DNA from: Beroe ovata
Taxonomy: Eukaryota; Ctenophora; Nuda; Beroida; Beroidae
Direction of reading: 5' to 3'
Assembly: GCA_946803715.1 (NCBI GenBank)
Contig: CAMPET010000020.1
Location: forward strand, 285,246-349,245
DNA length: 64,000 bases
Numbering within the stretch: position 1 is the stretch's first letter; each line of letters opens with the position of its first letter. Position numbers and translations under genes: made by a program. Below are positions 24,958 through 37,300 of the stretch, piece after piece. The notes below the pieces were generated by a model that was not told where the DNA came from, did no database searches, and saw only the letters and a program-made list of their open reading frames with translations.

Positions 24958-26949
24958 ATGTCACCTAAGAATCACATTTATCTTCTCTTATCAACTGGTG
25001 CCATAGCTGCCGTTTTGGGCATAGCATATCTCAAAGGTTGGGGTCGAGATGACTCACAGAAAGATGAAAAGGTCAGAAAAAAGTCGGAAACCAAAAGTAA
25101 GTAGACGTTGTATACAAACTATTAAAATGAGTAACGTGCCTCATCGACTGCTAAAATATGACAATCAATTTTTCTACTTGCCCATCAGATTATTTTCTTT
25201 CAGAGAGGAAATCAAATTCTCAAAAAGGAATCGTGAATTACCACACCTTGTCAGCATCAGTGAACACTTTCAATCCCCAGCTAATTGTTGTGTTGAAATA
25301 CCTGGCGGAGAAGAGTTCATTTAAAGAACATCAGGTCAGAACACTCTCGCTTTCAATTCTATTCCTAGAGGGAATAGAGATGGTATACATATAACTTTAC
25401 ATCCTATGATATAGCGTTTTTATTACGGAGGGGGTGATTTCGAATGATTGCCGAATGTGAGGGGCTCCATAATTCTGATAGCTATCCCTAAACACTTATA
25501 CTCCATCGGACTCAGATGATGATGGCCGATTCTGGCTGTTTGGAAAATGTCAGTGATGTCCTTCAAGTCTCAAACAACCCGGACATCAAGATACTTTGCC
25601 TCAAAATTCTTATCAACGTTTCTACAAACCCAGATTTCATGGATCAATTCATTATTGTAGGTGAATTTGAGAATAACACCAAATTTCTCAATTACTCATT
25701 GCTCAATCTCAAATGAAAAGAGTTAGCGCTTAGAACTTTAGAAACATTTGATAGTCTTTTCTCTTCACTGACAAATTAGCCCCGTACGATAACCATCAAA
25801 TATTTTGGTGTTGGTCACTGATTTATCTCACTCTTTCAGCCGATCATTCCCTACCTACTCGAGGCTCTATCAGAGGATTGTGAGGATATATTGACTGATA
25901 TCCTCGGTCTCCTTGTGAATATCTCATCTCACGAGGATGTTATGACGGCCCACACGACTGAGGTGGATATAGTGGGACAGACCCTCTCCAGATATACCCA
26001 GGAGATAAACGTGAGATGGGGGAGTATTGTTGAAATTTGAGTGTAAATTCGAACTGCTAGATAGTAGGTAAACTGGTATGGTAAGAAGGATAATTCTGCA
26101 TTTTTGCAGTTATCTAACTGTTATCTCTTTCAGTACCATTACGAAGTTGTTCTAAACTGTCTGAAGATCCTGATCAACTTCACCTGCTCGAACATTGTAT
26201 TCGACTTGAGTCTGGTAGGTGGCAAATTGCCAAAACTTAGGTATCATCCAATGACATTTTGTTTCGGGAAATTATAATGGCTGAATCAATTTACCGATAC
26301 AATGCACCATGCAGACGATAAATGCAGCACTGATTATAATGTATGAAATAAATATTACGGTGTGAAACTCCGAGTCTATGAACTCACAATTCACCATCTA
26401 CCTCGCATGATTTCTACTCTCCTCAATTGACAGGTCTACATGTCAATAATCCATCTCCTGCTGGGTTGCAAGAACGACGCCATCCTACTGCGGGTTCTGA
26501 CACTCCTCAGAAACATCCTCACTTCACCAACACTTACTCATGGTTCGTGCAATTAAACATTGCCTACCTGCTGCGTGATGTCTCTTCTGCTGCGTGATGT
26601 CTCTTCTGCTGCGTGATGTCTCTTCTGCTGCGTGATGTCTCATCCTAAGTAACTGACATGAGACATCCCTCCCTTAACTTATTAATCCTCCCTTACCTTA
26701 TTGCATCAGTCATCACGGAATAAAGTTCAATTCAAAACTTAGTCACCAATACCTGATTTTTTCTTTTCTGATTTCTCCAAAATTTCCCGATTTTCCTGAT
26801 CTCTTCTGATTCCCCCCTCTTTTCACTCAGACAAAACTTACGATGATGAGATTATAAGAGGAGTCGGGACAGTGCTGTCCACCAACAAGGACAAGAACTG
26901 TGTGGACATTGCAAACCAGATATACCGACACATGTCCCATAGCAGCTGA
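24958..26949 (+). CDS. Membrane-anchored armadillo-repeat-like protein (ARMC10/ARMCX-type architecture)
   Basis: Seven exons, 24958-25096, 25204-25334, 25516-25656, 25840-26010, 26134-26214, 26434-26542 and 26831-26949, join in phase to give 296 residues. The N-terminus is one hydrophobic anchor (IYLLLSTGAIAAVLGIAYLK) followed by a Lys-rich stretch. This is the signal-anchor arrangement of proteins such as ARMC10 and ARMCX on the outer mitochondrial or ER membrane. The remainder is all-helical with repeated Leu-rich motifs typical of armadillo/HEAT folds: IKILCLKILINVSTNPDF, LTDILGLLVNISSHEDV, VLNCLKILINFTCSN and LLRVLTLLRNILTSP. The motif L-x-x-L-x-N-I/F recurs once per exon, so exon borders track the repeats. 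The family assignment rests on architecture and motif similarity. The length is close to that of human ARMC10. Confidence 0.8.
26560..26645. repeat. Tandem repeat of about 20 bp in an intron
   Basis: The unit TGCTGCGTGATGTCTCTTC recurs about four times with near identity between exons 6 and 7 of the armadillo gene. It is noncoding and probably polymorphic. Confidence 0.85.
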
Positions 26950-28184
26950 GAAGGTGAGCAGATTGTAAATTCATGTGAGGAACATTTTGAACAACTGCAG
27001 TGATGAGTTGTTATTTGATATCATTATAGCAATACAAGGGGAAAGGAGAATTGCCATCAACAGTTTGTGGGAATGTATGTATGTGTCCCTGTGTGTGTGT
27101 GTGTGTGTGTATGTGTCCGTGTGTGTGTGTCCGTGTGTGTGTGTAGGTGTCTGTATACGATAGTGTGGGATTGTCAGCCCATATATGGAATCAGTTCTCC
27201 ATCCCTCTCAATGCGTCATCGATTTTAACGCATTCTCGTACGGCAATCTGTGTTGCGAGGGTAGAGATTGCACTACTGTAGATGCGTTCTCAATTAATGG
27301 TTACCCTGTTTTAAACAGTTTATTTAATTCCGGTGTGTGGGAGTATTTAATTTTCATAATTTTAATTTGAGGGTTTTTAACGTAATGTTCACTTATAAAG
27401 TTTTTAAGTGTTTCATTGAATTTAAATATATTGATTCATTATCTGTAAAATTGGCAATTTTTGACAAATTAACTCGGTTCGACAAATATTTAAGTCGAGG
27501 GCTTTTCAATCGCGCGATAAACAATAAGAATGAGACTTTTTCTCATTTCGAATGGCGGCTCATACTGTTAATTGTGTCCAGGATGCATTTGGTTTGGGTG
27601 AATGACGTAATGTGACATTACATCCTTGAATTAAAGTAGTAACAGTCAGTGCATTTATGAGCGCAAGTTTGTAATTTTGTGATAAAACAAAGGTGGCACA
27701 ATTAGTTAAGATACGGTACTCAGTGCCTCGAATATTCCGGTACCCCTCGAAATGCAAAACAATGGCACTTATTCGCACGGATATTGTTTGGTTAATAAAT
27801 TTCATCGACTGTAATAAATACGCCAAAGTACTAGCAATTTTGGGAGATTTGAATTGTGCTGTTCGCGCGAGATGTAAAATTAGCACTTTTCACGCGCGTT
27901 CCATTTTCCTTGTTCACGAATTCTTGTACGGCTTTTAACAGTATCGTCTGTTGTTAGAGGCACTTATAAATCTTATTACAGGCGGCCATCTGTTCAGCAG
28001 TTTTTACAAGTCTTTAGTCAGAAAAGTCCTTAATTGAGAAGTCTTGATAAAAGCACAACTGTGTGTGTGCGTGCTGAAAAATTAATTGGACACCTTGATC
28101 TACCATGTGATTACAACGTGATCATTCAATGTCTGCGGACAATATGTCTACCAAAACTCAACCCCAACGCATTACAGTAGTGAC
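26950..28184. other. Intergenic DNA with a GT microsatellite and CGCG-containing stretch
   Basis: A (GT)n-rich microsatellite interrupted by CC and ATGTGTCC lies at 27075-27150. From about 27510 to 27900 there are repeated CGCGCG motifs (27511, 27865, 27893) upstream of UBC9. Open frames here use no recognisable domain and I do not treat them as genes. The UBC9 promoter should lie at the right end. Confidence 0.5.
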
Positions 28185-29035
28185 ATGACTGGTATTGCTT
28201 TGGGAAGGCTGCAGGAAGAGAGGAAAGCGTGGCGCAAAGACCATCCGTTCGGTTTCGTCGCTAAACCAGTTAAAAACCCAGATGGCACACTTAACTTGAT
28301 GAATTGGGAATGTTCAATACCAGGTATTGCCTACCTCTCGTACCATGTTTAAAATTATGTATGTGACAGCGCTCAATCCTTTTGTTATTCGTGCATATTG
28401 GATTAGAGGGGTGAAACTCAATACAGCTTTTCCACCCATGTTTCGTGTACTGATTACGTATCTGTGCAAAGTCACCAGTGAAGTCACTATGTTATTTTCA
28501 GGAAAGAAAGGGACGAATTGGGAATGCGGCTCATACAAAATGAGGATGATATTCAAGGATGATTACCCCACGACACCTCCAAAGTGCAAGTTTGAACCCC
28601 CTCTCTTCCACCCAAACGTATATCCTTCGGGAACAGGTAAGCTGATCCCAAATCTCGCAGATCTCCAAATTTCGCATAGAGAAATGTAAAAACTTACGCC
28701 CTTATTCTGTATTTTGGTCACTAAAAGTTTTATTATTTCAGTGTGTCTGTCATTGCTAGACGAAGAGAAAGATTGGAGACCTGCTGTTACCATCAAACAA
28801 ATACTCCTTGGCATACAAGTAAGGAAAACAAGACTTTTGCAGGATTTATCCGATCAGGAAGTTCATACCGAATGACAGTTTTACCTTCATTTTCGCCTCC
28901 CTCTAGGATTTATTGAACACACCCAACATCCGCGATCCAGCCCAAGCAGAGGCGTACACCATCTTCACACAGAACAAGTCTGAGTACGACAAGCGGGTGA
29001 AGCAGCAAGCTGACAAGTTCCAGCCACGAGGGTAG
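28185..29035 (+). CDS. UBE2I: SUMO-conjugating enzyme UBC9
   Basis: Four exons, 28185-28323, 28502-28636, 28742-28818 and 28907-29035, give 159 residues, the usual size for UBC9. The E2 accepts SUMO from the E1 (SAE1/UBA2) as a thioester on its catalytic Cys and transfers it to lysines of substrates, mainly in the nucleus. Visible hallmarks are the basic N-terminal helix ([17 protein letters not shown]) that binds SUMO and E1, the HPN motif (FHPNVYPSG) and the catalytic Cys in [17 protein letters not shown]. The [11 protein letters not shown] helix and the [11 protein letters not shown]-terminus are also typical. All key residues are intact. The Cys codon lies immediately after an intron. The start ATG is the only one in frame with the conserved SGIAL-like opening (MTGIALGRL). 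Confidence 0.98.
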
Positions 29036-30104
29036 ATATCCCAGTAACCAGGGTCACCAGCGTTACCAGGTACCAGGTTGCCAGGACACTATTATAGAGG
29101 ACTGAGACAGCCCATCTTGTCGCTATATCATCGTGTTTTGTGAGGCTTGGCTTTTGAATTGGAAATGGGGTGCTAAAGCTCTTATTTTGAGTCTCGAGTA
29201 TTCTCACCCAATCGAAAAGGAGGATAACTCCACGTGATGCCCTCTCCCAATCAATGCCAATCACCATGGGAACTAGTGTAAGGGGCCTTGGACCTTATAC
29301 TTAATGCAAGCGGATCACGGCACCTCAATTTGACCGTATATGGTTATGTAATTTGACCATGTATGGTGAAAGCGGAGTGCCGTTTTCCACTCAAATACGT
29401 TGTTATTACGATGTCTTCTTGAAATTTGGCTTTTTTCGACGTCCACTATATTTTTAATTCAACACAACTAGGACAGCACCTCAAAAATTATTGATAACAT
29501 ACAATTTAGGTTTTTACAGGTAAAACTCTTCTTGAAATTCCTCAAGTTTTAAATGTCAGACCGTTTGATAATGTAAGCTGAATGTTATCTGGCTTATAAT
29601 AACGCTTTTGAATATCTTGAAATTAATGTAATAATTGAACATAACGGCTGTCACGAACTAGAAACCCCTGCCCGAATCGAATAGTTGTGACGTCACAGGT
29701 TATAAGTTACTTAATTCCACTCGTTTGATAATTGGTTACTCATATCATACGGCATATTTTGATCAATAAAGTACTCCAACTGTTGCTGACACATGATGAT
29801 AGTTTATTAATTTGTTAACTAATTAGGAAAAGTCCTTAATTCGCTCGATTCTAAAAATCCAATTTTTCTCGATGTCCAAGCTGCATACGCCATACAAACC
29901 TTAGAGTTATTTATTTTAATTTTAAATTTTTCCAATCATCAAACAAAACTGTCTTCACTTCCTCATTATGACGATTTTTTAAACAAACAAGAAACTGCAA
30001 TTGTCATATATTTGATTGATGTGTTTAGATGATAATGCATCCTCCAGAATTATGATGATAGGAATCTTATCCAGAATCTCAGACACACCTCCAATCGAAC
30101 CAAA
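29036..30104. other. Intergenic DNA between convergent UBC9 and GPCR genes
   Basis: About 1.07 kb of AT-rich DNA holds the 3' UTRs of two converging genes. AATAAA occurs at 29765-29770 on the plus strand (ATCAATAAAG). No coding exon, RNA gene or obvious repeat is visible. Confidence 0.5.
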
Positions 30105-31505
30105 TCATCTTTCCTCTGTTCCCTCTTCTCCAGTCAATGGGCTCTCCGCTTCCTCTGCAATGCTCGGGACTCTCTCCCTTGCTGTAATCCTGGCCAATCC
30201 TGTGTCTCTCCTGGCCAGAGAGGGTCTCCCTTCCTCTCTTAAACTCCATATCATCCTTGGGACAGAGCTCCTGCCATACGAGCTGGATCGGGTGTAGGGA
30301 CCAACTGTGGAGCCCTGACTTCGCCCAAACAGGGCAGCCACTTTCCTTATCACAAACGCTCGATACGATCTCGTTCTGATGAACAGTATGAGAGGGTTAG
30401 CTGCTGCGTTGATGAAAAACGGCAGGTAACCGAGGGTGTAGATTTTGGTGGTGTTGAACTCATGGATTACATCCGGCTCGAGACATACTTCCTCAATGGG
30501 GTAATAGAGGGAGCATGACGCGCATGCGAGGAAAAACATGCTGATCAGAATGATGGTGATGGAAACTGTCCTCATTTCCTGCCTCTTCTTTATCCTCACC
30601 GACTCACACTCCTCGGCAAGATTAGCAGCTGGGAAGAGGAGGATTTTCAGCTGTATTCCCGTGGCGACGACAGTTATCAGAGCATAAACTGAGAAGGGAA
30701 GAGCGGAGTAGATCATCTCGATGGAGCATTGGGAGACTTTCTCGTAGATATCCACACCGAAACACTCTGGTACCCAGATAGCCGAGTTGGGAAGGTAGAA
30801 GTACCCTGTGATCAGCATTTCGTGGAGAAGCCGGTTTATCTTGTTGTCCTTGCGCATGGCTTTCCTCAGCTGTCTCAGTAGAATCATTTCAACATCGATT
30901 GCAAATATGATCAGCCAGAATAACGTATAAATCCCGATTGCGATTGCCACACCTCCTTTTCTGATGTTCTTGAATGGGTAGGCCACGTTAATAGTCCTAA
31001 TTACGGAAATCAGCATGCTCACGAATGCTGATATTTTGAAAGCAACAACAGTCAGGAAATAAGCGGGCCCAAGCAACCAATACACCTCAAACCCAAGATG
31101 TATACCCTGAACCTTGATAACGATGAAAATACACGCGTGGAGGAAAGCACAAAACCCGGTACAGAAATCACTCAAGCTGAGGGTGAAGTACATGAATGAC
31201 ACAATATTAGTCCGGAACTTGGAGCGGTGGAAAGCCATGACACCAGAGTTGAATAGCATTGCCGTGAGGGAGAGGAGAGTCAGTGCTATGATAAGAACGA
31301 TGGTGGTCGTGTCACCCAGCATATAAGTTCTCCAATATTTGTGATAATCCTCAGTGATAATCTCGATATGAGTCATGGCGTTGAACCATGAAACACCTCC
31401 CCAGTTTGAGGGCCATTTCTCTGTTCTGAACCTGGAAGAGGTGGCATTTTCTACGCCATTCGTAACTCCCCAATTGGCCCAAAATCCATCCGTTGTGGCA
31501 GCCAT
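30105..31505 (-). CDS. Orphan rhodopsin-like G-protein-coupled receptor
   Basis: A single coding exon encodes about 466 residues. A splice acceptor (CTTTCAG) lies just upstream of the ATG, so there is a 5' UTR intron. Seven hydrophobic segments are visible: TIVLIIALTLLSLTAMLF, then FMYFTLSLSDFCTGFCAF, YFLTVVAFKISAFVSMLI, AIAIGIYTLFWLIIFAI, YSALPFSVYALITVVATG, SITIILISMFFLACASC and YLPFFINAAANPLILFI. After TM3 the usual DRY is replaced by VIRTINVAYPF, and TM7 has NPLIL in place of NPxxY. Both positions affect G-protein activation in the class, so coupling may differ. The N-terminal region has an N-x-T/S-like glycosylation site near ENATSS. The Arg/Ser-rich C-terminal tail has possible kinase sites. 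The ligand cannot be inferred. Confidence 0.85.
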   Translation of the reverse strand: MAATTDGFWANWGVTNGVENATSSRFRTEKWPSNWGGVSWFNAMTHIEIITEDYHKYWRTYMLGDTTTIVLIIALTLLSLTAMLFNSGVMAFHRSKFRTNIVSFMYFTLSLSDFCTGFCAFLHACIFIVIKVQGIHLGFEVYWLLGPAYFLTVVAFKISAFVSMLISVIRTINVAYPFKNIRKGGVAIAIGIYTLFWLIIFAIDVEMILLRQLRKAMRKDNKINRLLHEMLITGYFYLPNSAIWVPECFGVDIYEKVSQCSIEMIYSALPFSVYALITVVATGIQLKILLFPAANLAEECESVRIKKRQEMRTVSITIILISMFFLACASCSLYYPIEEVCLEPDVIHEFNTTKIYTLGYLPFFINAAANPLILFIRTRSYRAFVIRKVAALFGRSQGSTVGPYTRSSSYGRSSVPRMIWSLREEGRPSLARRDTGLARITARERVPSIAEEAESPLTGEEGTEER

Positions 31506-32133
31506 CAAATCTACTGAAAGACGGTGAAAAGCATGTGAGAGTTTAGATCACTCAGAACTTCAATGGATTCGAAATCGTCTGGACTAGCCCAAGCGCTAAT
31601 CACGAACGCAACTAAAATATATAACGTGGCACAAACGAAATCGCATAAGATGCGAGTGCAAGAGATCAGACGCGCGCCGCACAAAATGACACGTGCACAT
31701 TGGTTTATTTATTTCGTTTACCTGCGCTGCGCGCGCAATTTGGTACTTCACGTATGTATATGTCTTGCGCGCAAAAGAAATTACGTCGACGCGCATTTAT
31801 ATCAAATTTTCTATCACCGCGCCTTACTGGCTAGTGAAGAAAAGTAAATTTAAGGAAGATTTTGTCACAATTCACGACACAGGATTTCAATCAAGCGCAG
31901 TGTTACATTTTACATCCAATCTTTCACAACTGTTACATCCATATTCACTTCATTTTCATGGTCATCTACCGGAATTCGGTAATGGAATCACATTCATGTT
32001 CGATGATCTCAATGAATGGAAAGTGGTAAATGGCATAAGGTCACAACTCATTATTACCATATTTTGTACTTCATGATAAACGAATTTTCAGTTTTCAGTT
32101 AAAGAAGCCAGGTCATACGACAAATATAACAGT
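31506..32133. promoter_or_regulatory. Upstream region of the orphan GPCR with CGCGCG block
   Basis: Between 31668 and 31822 there are GACGCGCGCCGC, GCGCTGCGCGCGC, TTGCGCGCAAAAG and GACGCGCATT in otherwise AT-rich DNA, 160-310 bases upstream of the GPCR start codon. No coding exon is convincing. Confidence 0.45.
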
Positions 32134-32460
32134 TCATTGACCCCAAGCTTTTTCCCAAACGTCATTCCAATGCATATCAACCGAACCCTGTGCATTGCCC
32201 ATTTCTGGAACACTGTTACGCTCAGGCCTGTAATGCCTACGTCCCTCACAGCATGATCCAAATTGCTGCTGTGGATAATGTTGCTGCTGGTTGCCATAGC
32301 AATGAGGTTGTCCGTACATGGGCGGAGCGCCGCACATGGTTGGCGAAGTACACGGTGGGAACATCTGCTGTGGCGCGCACATGTGAGGCGGTGGCATGGA
32401 TGTAGCGCCGCACATCTGCCGCTGCATATGCCACCAGTGACACGGCGGTGGCATTGTGGC
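32134..32460 (-). CDS. C-terminal fragment of a Met/Pro/Cys/Gln-rich protein, cut by an assembly gap
   Basis: An open frame runs from the N at 32461 to a TGA at 32134-32136. The composition is unusual: many Met, Pro, Cys, His and Gln residues with irregular motifs such as MCGA, MPPP, QQMFPPC and GNQQQHYPQQQ, then a more ordinary end (MHWNDVWEKAWGQ). Its length without stops and the strong bias suggest real coding, for example a low-complexity C-terminus. No homology is recognised. Opposite-strand frames are shadows of the same bias. Confidence 0.45.
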   Translation of the reverse strand, partial: ATMPPPCHWWHMQRQMCGATSMPPPHMCAPQQMFPPCTSPTMCGAPPMYGQPHCYGNQQQHYPQQQFGSCCEGRRHYRPERNSVPEMGNAQGSVDMHWNDVWEKAWGQ

Positions 32461-32461
32461 N

Positions 32462-33516
32462 TCACAAGCTACATACACTCGTTTGTGAATTGTGTGTAGC
32501 TCCCTTCAATACACAGTTGAAAACTCCGCTGTCCGAAAAACGGGCTTGTGTAGATGCTACGGGACTATCATGATGGATGCAATTGTCAACTAGAGATGAC
32601 AGCCTATAGTTAAAGAGACTACGTTATATCAACCGTGAAACGAGTTAATGGTTTGGGCTAGTGACCACCTGAAACAACCGATACTGTTGGTCCGAGTCAT
32701 TATCAAACACGTTGATTGCATCGAAACGGATGAATTTCTTTCGAAAGTTGTTTTGCGTAGAAGTTCAAAATTTAAATTCTCAAATGATACAAATGATATT
32801 CTTGATCTCGTATGCAGCACTTATAAAACAGACCAGTCTTTTTGTCTCAACATTGCGATACCCAAGTAGAATCACTTTTGGGCGAATAGAATTCATGCTT
32901 GGGTCACTATAATAACATGACTGAGTATGGCAATACAGCGGGGAACTTTCACAAGAACAAATTTCAAAGTATCTAGGTCACTGACAGTTGATACGCAATT
33001 CGGTTCTGGTACCCCCGAACATAACACTCCAGACAAATCCATAAAAGAGATAGCCTTAATCATCTATCGCAGTGAGTTACCCAGGGTAAGTAAAGAAGTA
33101 AACAATCGTTAGGTAGTTGAGTAAACCAAAATTCCTCGGTAACCATTCAGTTTCAATTTTCCGGATCATAATCATAACCCTAGCCTGGGGCATAACATTG
33201 AAAGGGAACTAATTGCTATTCATGTGGGTTCGTCCGGGGAGTGTCATGTCAATTAACCTCGGTTAATTTATATGTTTGAGTTTTCGATGTTGCCATGTGT
33301 TGCAAAATGATAACGCAGCCTTTCAATCATGTACCTAACGGCCATCATTGGTACACATAGCTATGTATACAGGTATACACTATACATTTGTACAATGTAC
33401 AAATTTTACACGACACGGGCGGATTTATCTAGTGGGATTTTCCTAGTCGGATATCCGCCTCACAACCCCACTCACTAACAATTCTCCTACAACCCACTAA
33501 CCCCCCCCCCTAACAG
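32462..33516. other. Region upstream of the PPxY membrane-protein exons
   Basis: It probably contains 5' exons of the gene to the right. One candidate exon is about 32988-33087 (opening DTQFGSGTPEHNTPDK, donor GTAAGTAAAG), but its phase cannot be linked. TGTACA/GTATAC palindromic words cluster at 33350-33400. A run of ten C at 33501-33510 forms the pyrimidine tract before the next acceptor. Confidence 0.35.
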
Positions 33517-34335
33517 GAGGTATAGAGTCGTGGGTACTGTACGTTGTACTCAGTGTATCGCTGGTTCTACTTCTTGTTATCATTTTCCTGCTCTACAAGT
33601 GCAGTCAGAGATACAGGGACAATGCTGGACCCTCTGCCCAGCATATCAGGTAGGGGACAGGGCATTGTTTGTATTGGAAGAGGGAGGGTTTTGACAACCA
33701 AAATATTGATTGTGAATCGGTCTTTTTCGTTGAATTATGCAATTTTGTAACATTTATGCGTGGAAAGGCGTTGTTTTTATCTGACTTTTTCCCAGATTGG
33801 ATCACGGATCACTTCCACGGACATTGGCCAGCCGATACAAACCCTGTGTCCCATCACCCGTTAGTACAGGAGAGGGAGAAGAGTATAGGGAGGAGAGGGG
33901 GAAGAGGAGAGGGAGTTTAGGGGAGAGGGAGTTTGGGGTTTAACAAATAGTGGAAGAAGAGAGGGCGAATTTGGGGAAATGGTTATTGGAATATTGGAGG
34001 AGAGGCTTTGGGTGATAAGGAGGTTGCATAGTTTGAAAAGGTGATCTGAGCACTTGTACGTTTGATTCCTGCTGGTTATGTACCTTTGGCAATTACTACA
34101 ACATAAACACAAATTGTTCCTCATCAACCTCATTCCTCAGGACCAGGACATTCCACCCACATACGATCAGGCTATGATGGAGACCATGTTAGCGCACAGC
34201 ATCACACCTGACCAGACACGTGACATGCTTGGTAACCATGACAACATGTCGAGACCAGGTGGTAACCCTCCTCCTCACCGCCAGAGAGGCGCCATACGAG
34301 ATGGAGGCTACAACGAGATACCGACCACCGATATC
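33517..34335 (+). CDS. Single-pass membrane protein with cytoplasmic PPxY motif (both ends missing)
   Basis: Three exons, 33517-33649, 33796-33859 and 34141-34335, join in phase. The first encodes one strong membrane span (LYVVLSVSLVLLLVIIFLLY) followed by a basic stop-transfer (KCSQRYR), so the C-terminal side is cytoplasmic. The third carries PPTYDQAM, a PPxY motif of the kind bound by WW domains of NEDD4-family ubiquitin ligases, and then a Pro/Arg/Asn-rich tail. The last exon is cut by the N at 34336. The extracellular part lies upstream and is not resolved. I cannot name the family. Trafficking control through WW-domain binding is an inference from the motif alone. Confidence 0.6.
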
Positions 34336-34336
34336 N

Positions 34337-37300
34337 ATTTACAGCAACTCTCAGTAGGTTTTTGCAAGGGTTGCTCAGGATGCGGAATGTTGTTTTGAGA
34401 AACATCAGAAGGAGCAACAATACACGGGGGTGATTCACACGATGGTTGCTGAATCTTCACATCTTCTCTACACGAGGACGAAGAAGTAGTTTGTGAAGGA
34501 GCAGGAATTTCGGGTGGTGTACGCTTTCCCGCCAGTGGATCCTGATCAGAGGAATTAGCGATAAAACCATGCGACACAAATCGTGAGAGACACATTTTGT
34601 CCGGTGTCTCGGGGAGTTCACAGTGGGCTGTGGATGATCGCGCGATAATCTCAGACTTATGGGGCAGAAATCCCCTCCAATCATTATCGTAGTGTTTCTC
34701 AACAAAGTCACACTTCATACAAAGATAGTTCTCGAGGAGAAATTTCACATTGATAGCCTTCGAGTGGATCAGACACCCTGCTGACGACACTGCCTCTGAT
34801 CGCCACTTGGGCGTGTGTGGCGAGAGGATGGCGGTGTTCGCCAAATCAGCAGCCGCAGCCGCCCTCCGTCCCGACTGTGTTTTGGGTGACGTCACACTCA
34901 GAGATTTGGGCGGTTTCCTGGATTTCTTTTGGTTTTTGGAGCCTCTCCGAGACCTATTACCCTCGGCCCCGGCCTCCGCTTCAGAGGGCGGTTTGACCGA
35001 TCCACTGGTGGAGGGTGTGTCTACAGCAACTTCATCTTCAGGCATCAGACTCAAACTCCCCAGTGCTTCAGTGAATAGAGACTGGTCTTCTGATTGGTAT
35101 GTTGTCACGTCCTGGCTACTGAACTTGAATACGGAACCAGCGTCGTCCTCAGAGGGTAGTCCAGCTGATTCAATCTGGCCAGGGATCTTGCCTGGGGGGA
35201 GGGGGAGGAGTTAGGGGGGAGGGAGACGTTTCTGAGTGAGGTTGTGAAAGAGTCAACAGCCTGTATATATCACGATGACAGTGGATAACTTTGCGTTTCA
35301 TTGCAACACCACTGTCTACAGAAAATCTTGACTAAAACAGCGTACAAAACAAGTGAGTGAGCAGGAAAGATGCATGCTATAGCAATGATATGACTGTTGT
35401 AAAGTTGTATAGTGAGTACATCATAGTTACAACGGAAACAGGACTTAAGTAGATGTTCCCCGCATTTCCGAACATTGAACAGACATATCCGTATTTTCAC
35501 CTGTCTTACCTAGACTGCCAAGGCTGGAAAGAGCTGTATCCTTATCCATCTTTTCACCATCGCAGTCACCATTTTTCATGTCACCATTCGTAACATCGCC
35601 ATTGACACCACTCTGTTCGTTGACACCACCGTCAACTTCATTGGTGTCATGGTTTCGTGTTTCGTCTACCGAACAATTCATCTTCGTCTGCAAACAACAA
35701 ATCATAGGACTCATACTTATAGGTACTACGCGAAAGTAGGAGCTTTTGGGCAACACAATTCGCTAGGAAAACGCGATTTTTCAATCGGAGCGAAGCTATG
35801 AGATCACTGAAGACAAGACAGACGTGTACGAAATATGGAATAAGATTTTGCAACAAAATTCATGTATGTGGGTGAAGAGGGCTTCTTCGAGAGGAAGGAT
35901 GATGAAACATTATTTAAAGTAATCGATTCGTAACTGAATTACAAAATATATTATGTGTACAACAATATGGGGCATATTGCATACTGCTCTATCGCACGTA
36001 AGAAATGAAAACATTCCGTAGTACGAAGCAGAAGCCTTCGAAATGTTCCCAAAATATACAATGTGACATAAAAGTGCTGTACACAAAATTGTACGTCGGA
36101 ATGCAGAATACGCATATATATATTCTGCAAATACCTACTGTGAACTCCAAAATGTACATTGAAGGATGAACTAACAGCATGAGAGGTGCTAACTACACAA
36201 TTTCGTACAATTCTCAGCTACGAAGCTTGGTGGGAATGTGCGAATAACAATCACTCTTTCCTCACACACACAATCACGCATAACACAATCACTCACGCAT
36301 AATCACTCACACGCATTAGCTTCACACTCAATCACCCACCTTGGCTGGATTAACCGAGACGGTGGCTCGTAGAAGATCGAGGACTTGAGCTGGCACTGCT
36401 TCGCTCCACCCGTTAGTCTTACTGCCCTCTTCTTCCTCTTGTTGGGATGCTAGTGTCGATACTTTCTCTGTCACTTCACTAGTCACTTCACTAGTCACTT
36501 CACTAGTCACTTCACTAGTCACTTCACGTGTCACTTCACTAGTCACTTCACTAGTCACTTCACTTGTCGGAGGAGAGTGAGGACTGGCGAACACGGACTC
36601 CGGAGTAAACGAGGAGGAGATGAGATTCCCGCCGCCGCCGCAACTGCTACTCCCACTGCTACTTGTGAGGTAGTTCTTCACGGAAAGGTGTGTTGGAGGG
36701 AGTTGCTGAGCGGGAGCTGAAGTGGGAGTGGGAGCAGAAGTGGGAGTGGGAGTGGAAGTGGGAGTGGGAGCAGAAGTGGGAGTGGGAGCTGGGGGAGTAA
36801 TCTGAGGAGGGAGTAGGGTTGCGGAGTTGAATGTGTCGTGGTCTGGAACCTTGCTCCGACGTAGAAGCTCTGTGATCTTTGCGTAGCTGGGACCTTCCTT
36901 TACGTCAACCTATGAAATGGAGAGAAAACCAAATGTTACAATGGGGGGAGAAGAGACNACATAGTTGTACTAAATTTAGTAGTCTATACCATCGGTTTCT
37001 CAAAATGCCGATCAAAAGAGGCAGATTTGTGGTATATGGATGAAAGTGAAGGGGCGGGGGTCTGGTTGCGCAGCCCCCAGGAGCCAGACGTTTTCTATTG
37101 ATAGAATTATCGTTGTACTAGGATTCTGTGCACAAATTTGAGAATTTGAGCCTCAAAGTTTCTTAGTTTCTTAATTGTAAATCAACGGAGTGTAAACACA
37201 GTGACCGGAAACGGAGAAATAAAGAAAAGAGAGCTGCACGGCTCCCAGAATAGAGAAATCCAACCAAGCTATATTATATACTGGTAAACGAGAAAGACTG

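Noticed and set aside
27560-27938. Overlapping frames on both strands around 27.6-27.9 kb
   Set aside because: They sit in the CGCG-containing upstream region of UBC9 with no splice context or recognisable motif.
31563-32076. Frames of 94 and 127 codons on the plus strand upstream of the GPCR
   Set aside because: They are driven by the CGCGCG block, and their composition resembles neither the neighbouring genes nor any known domain.
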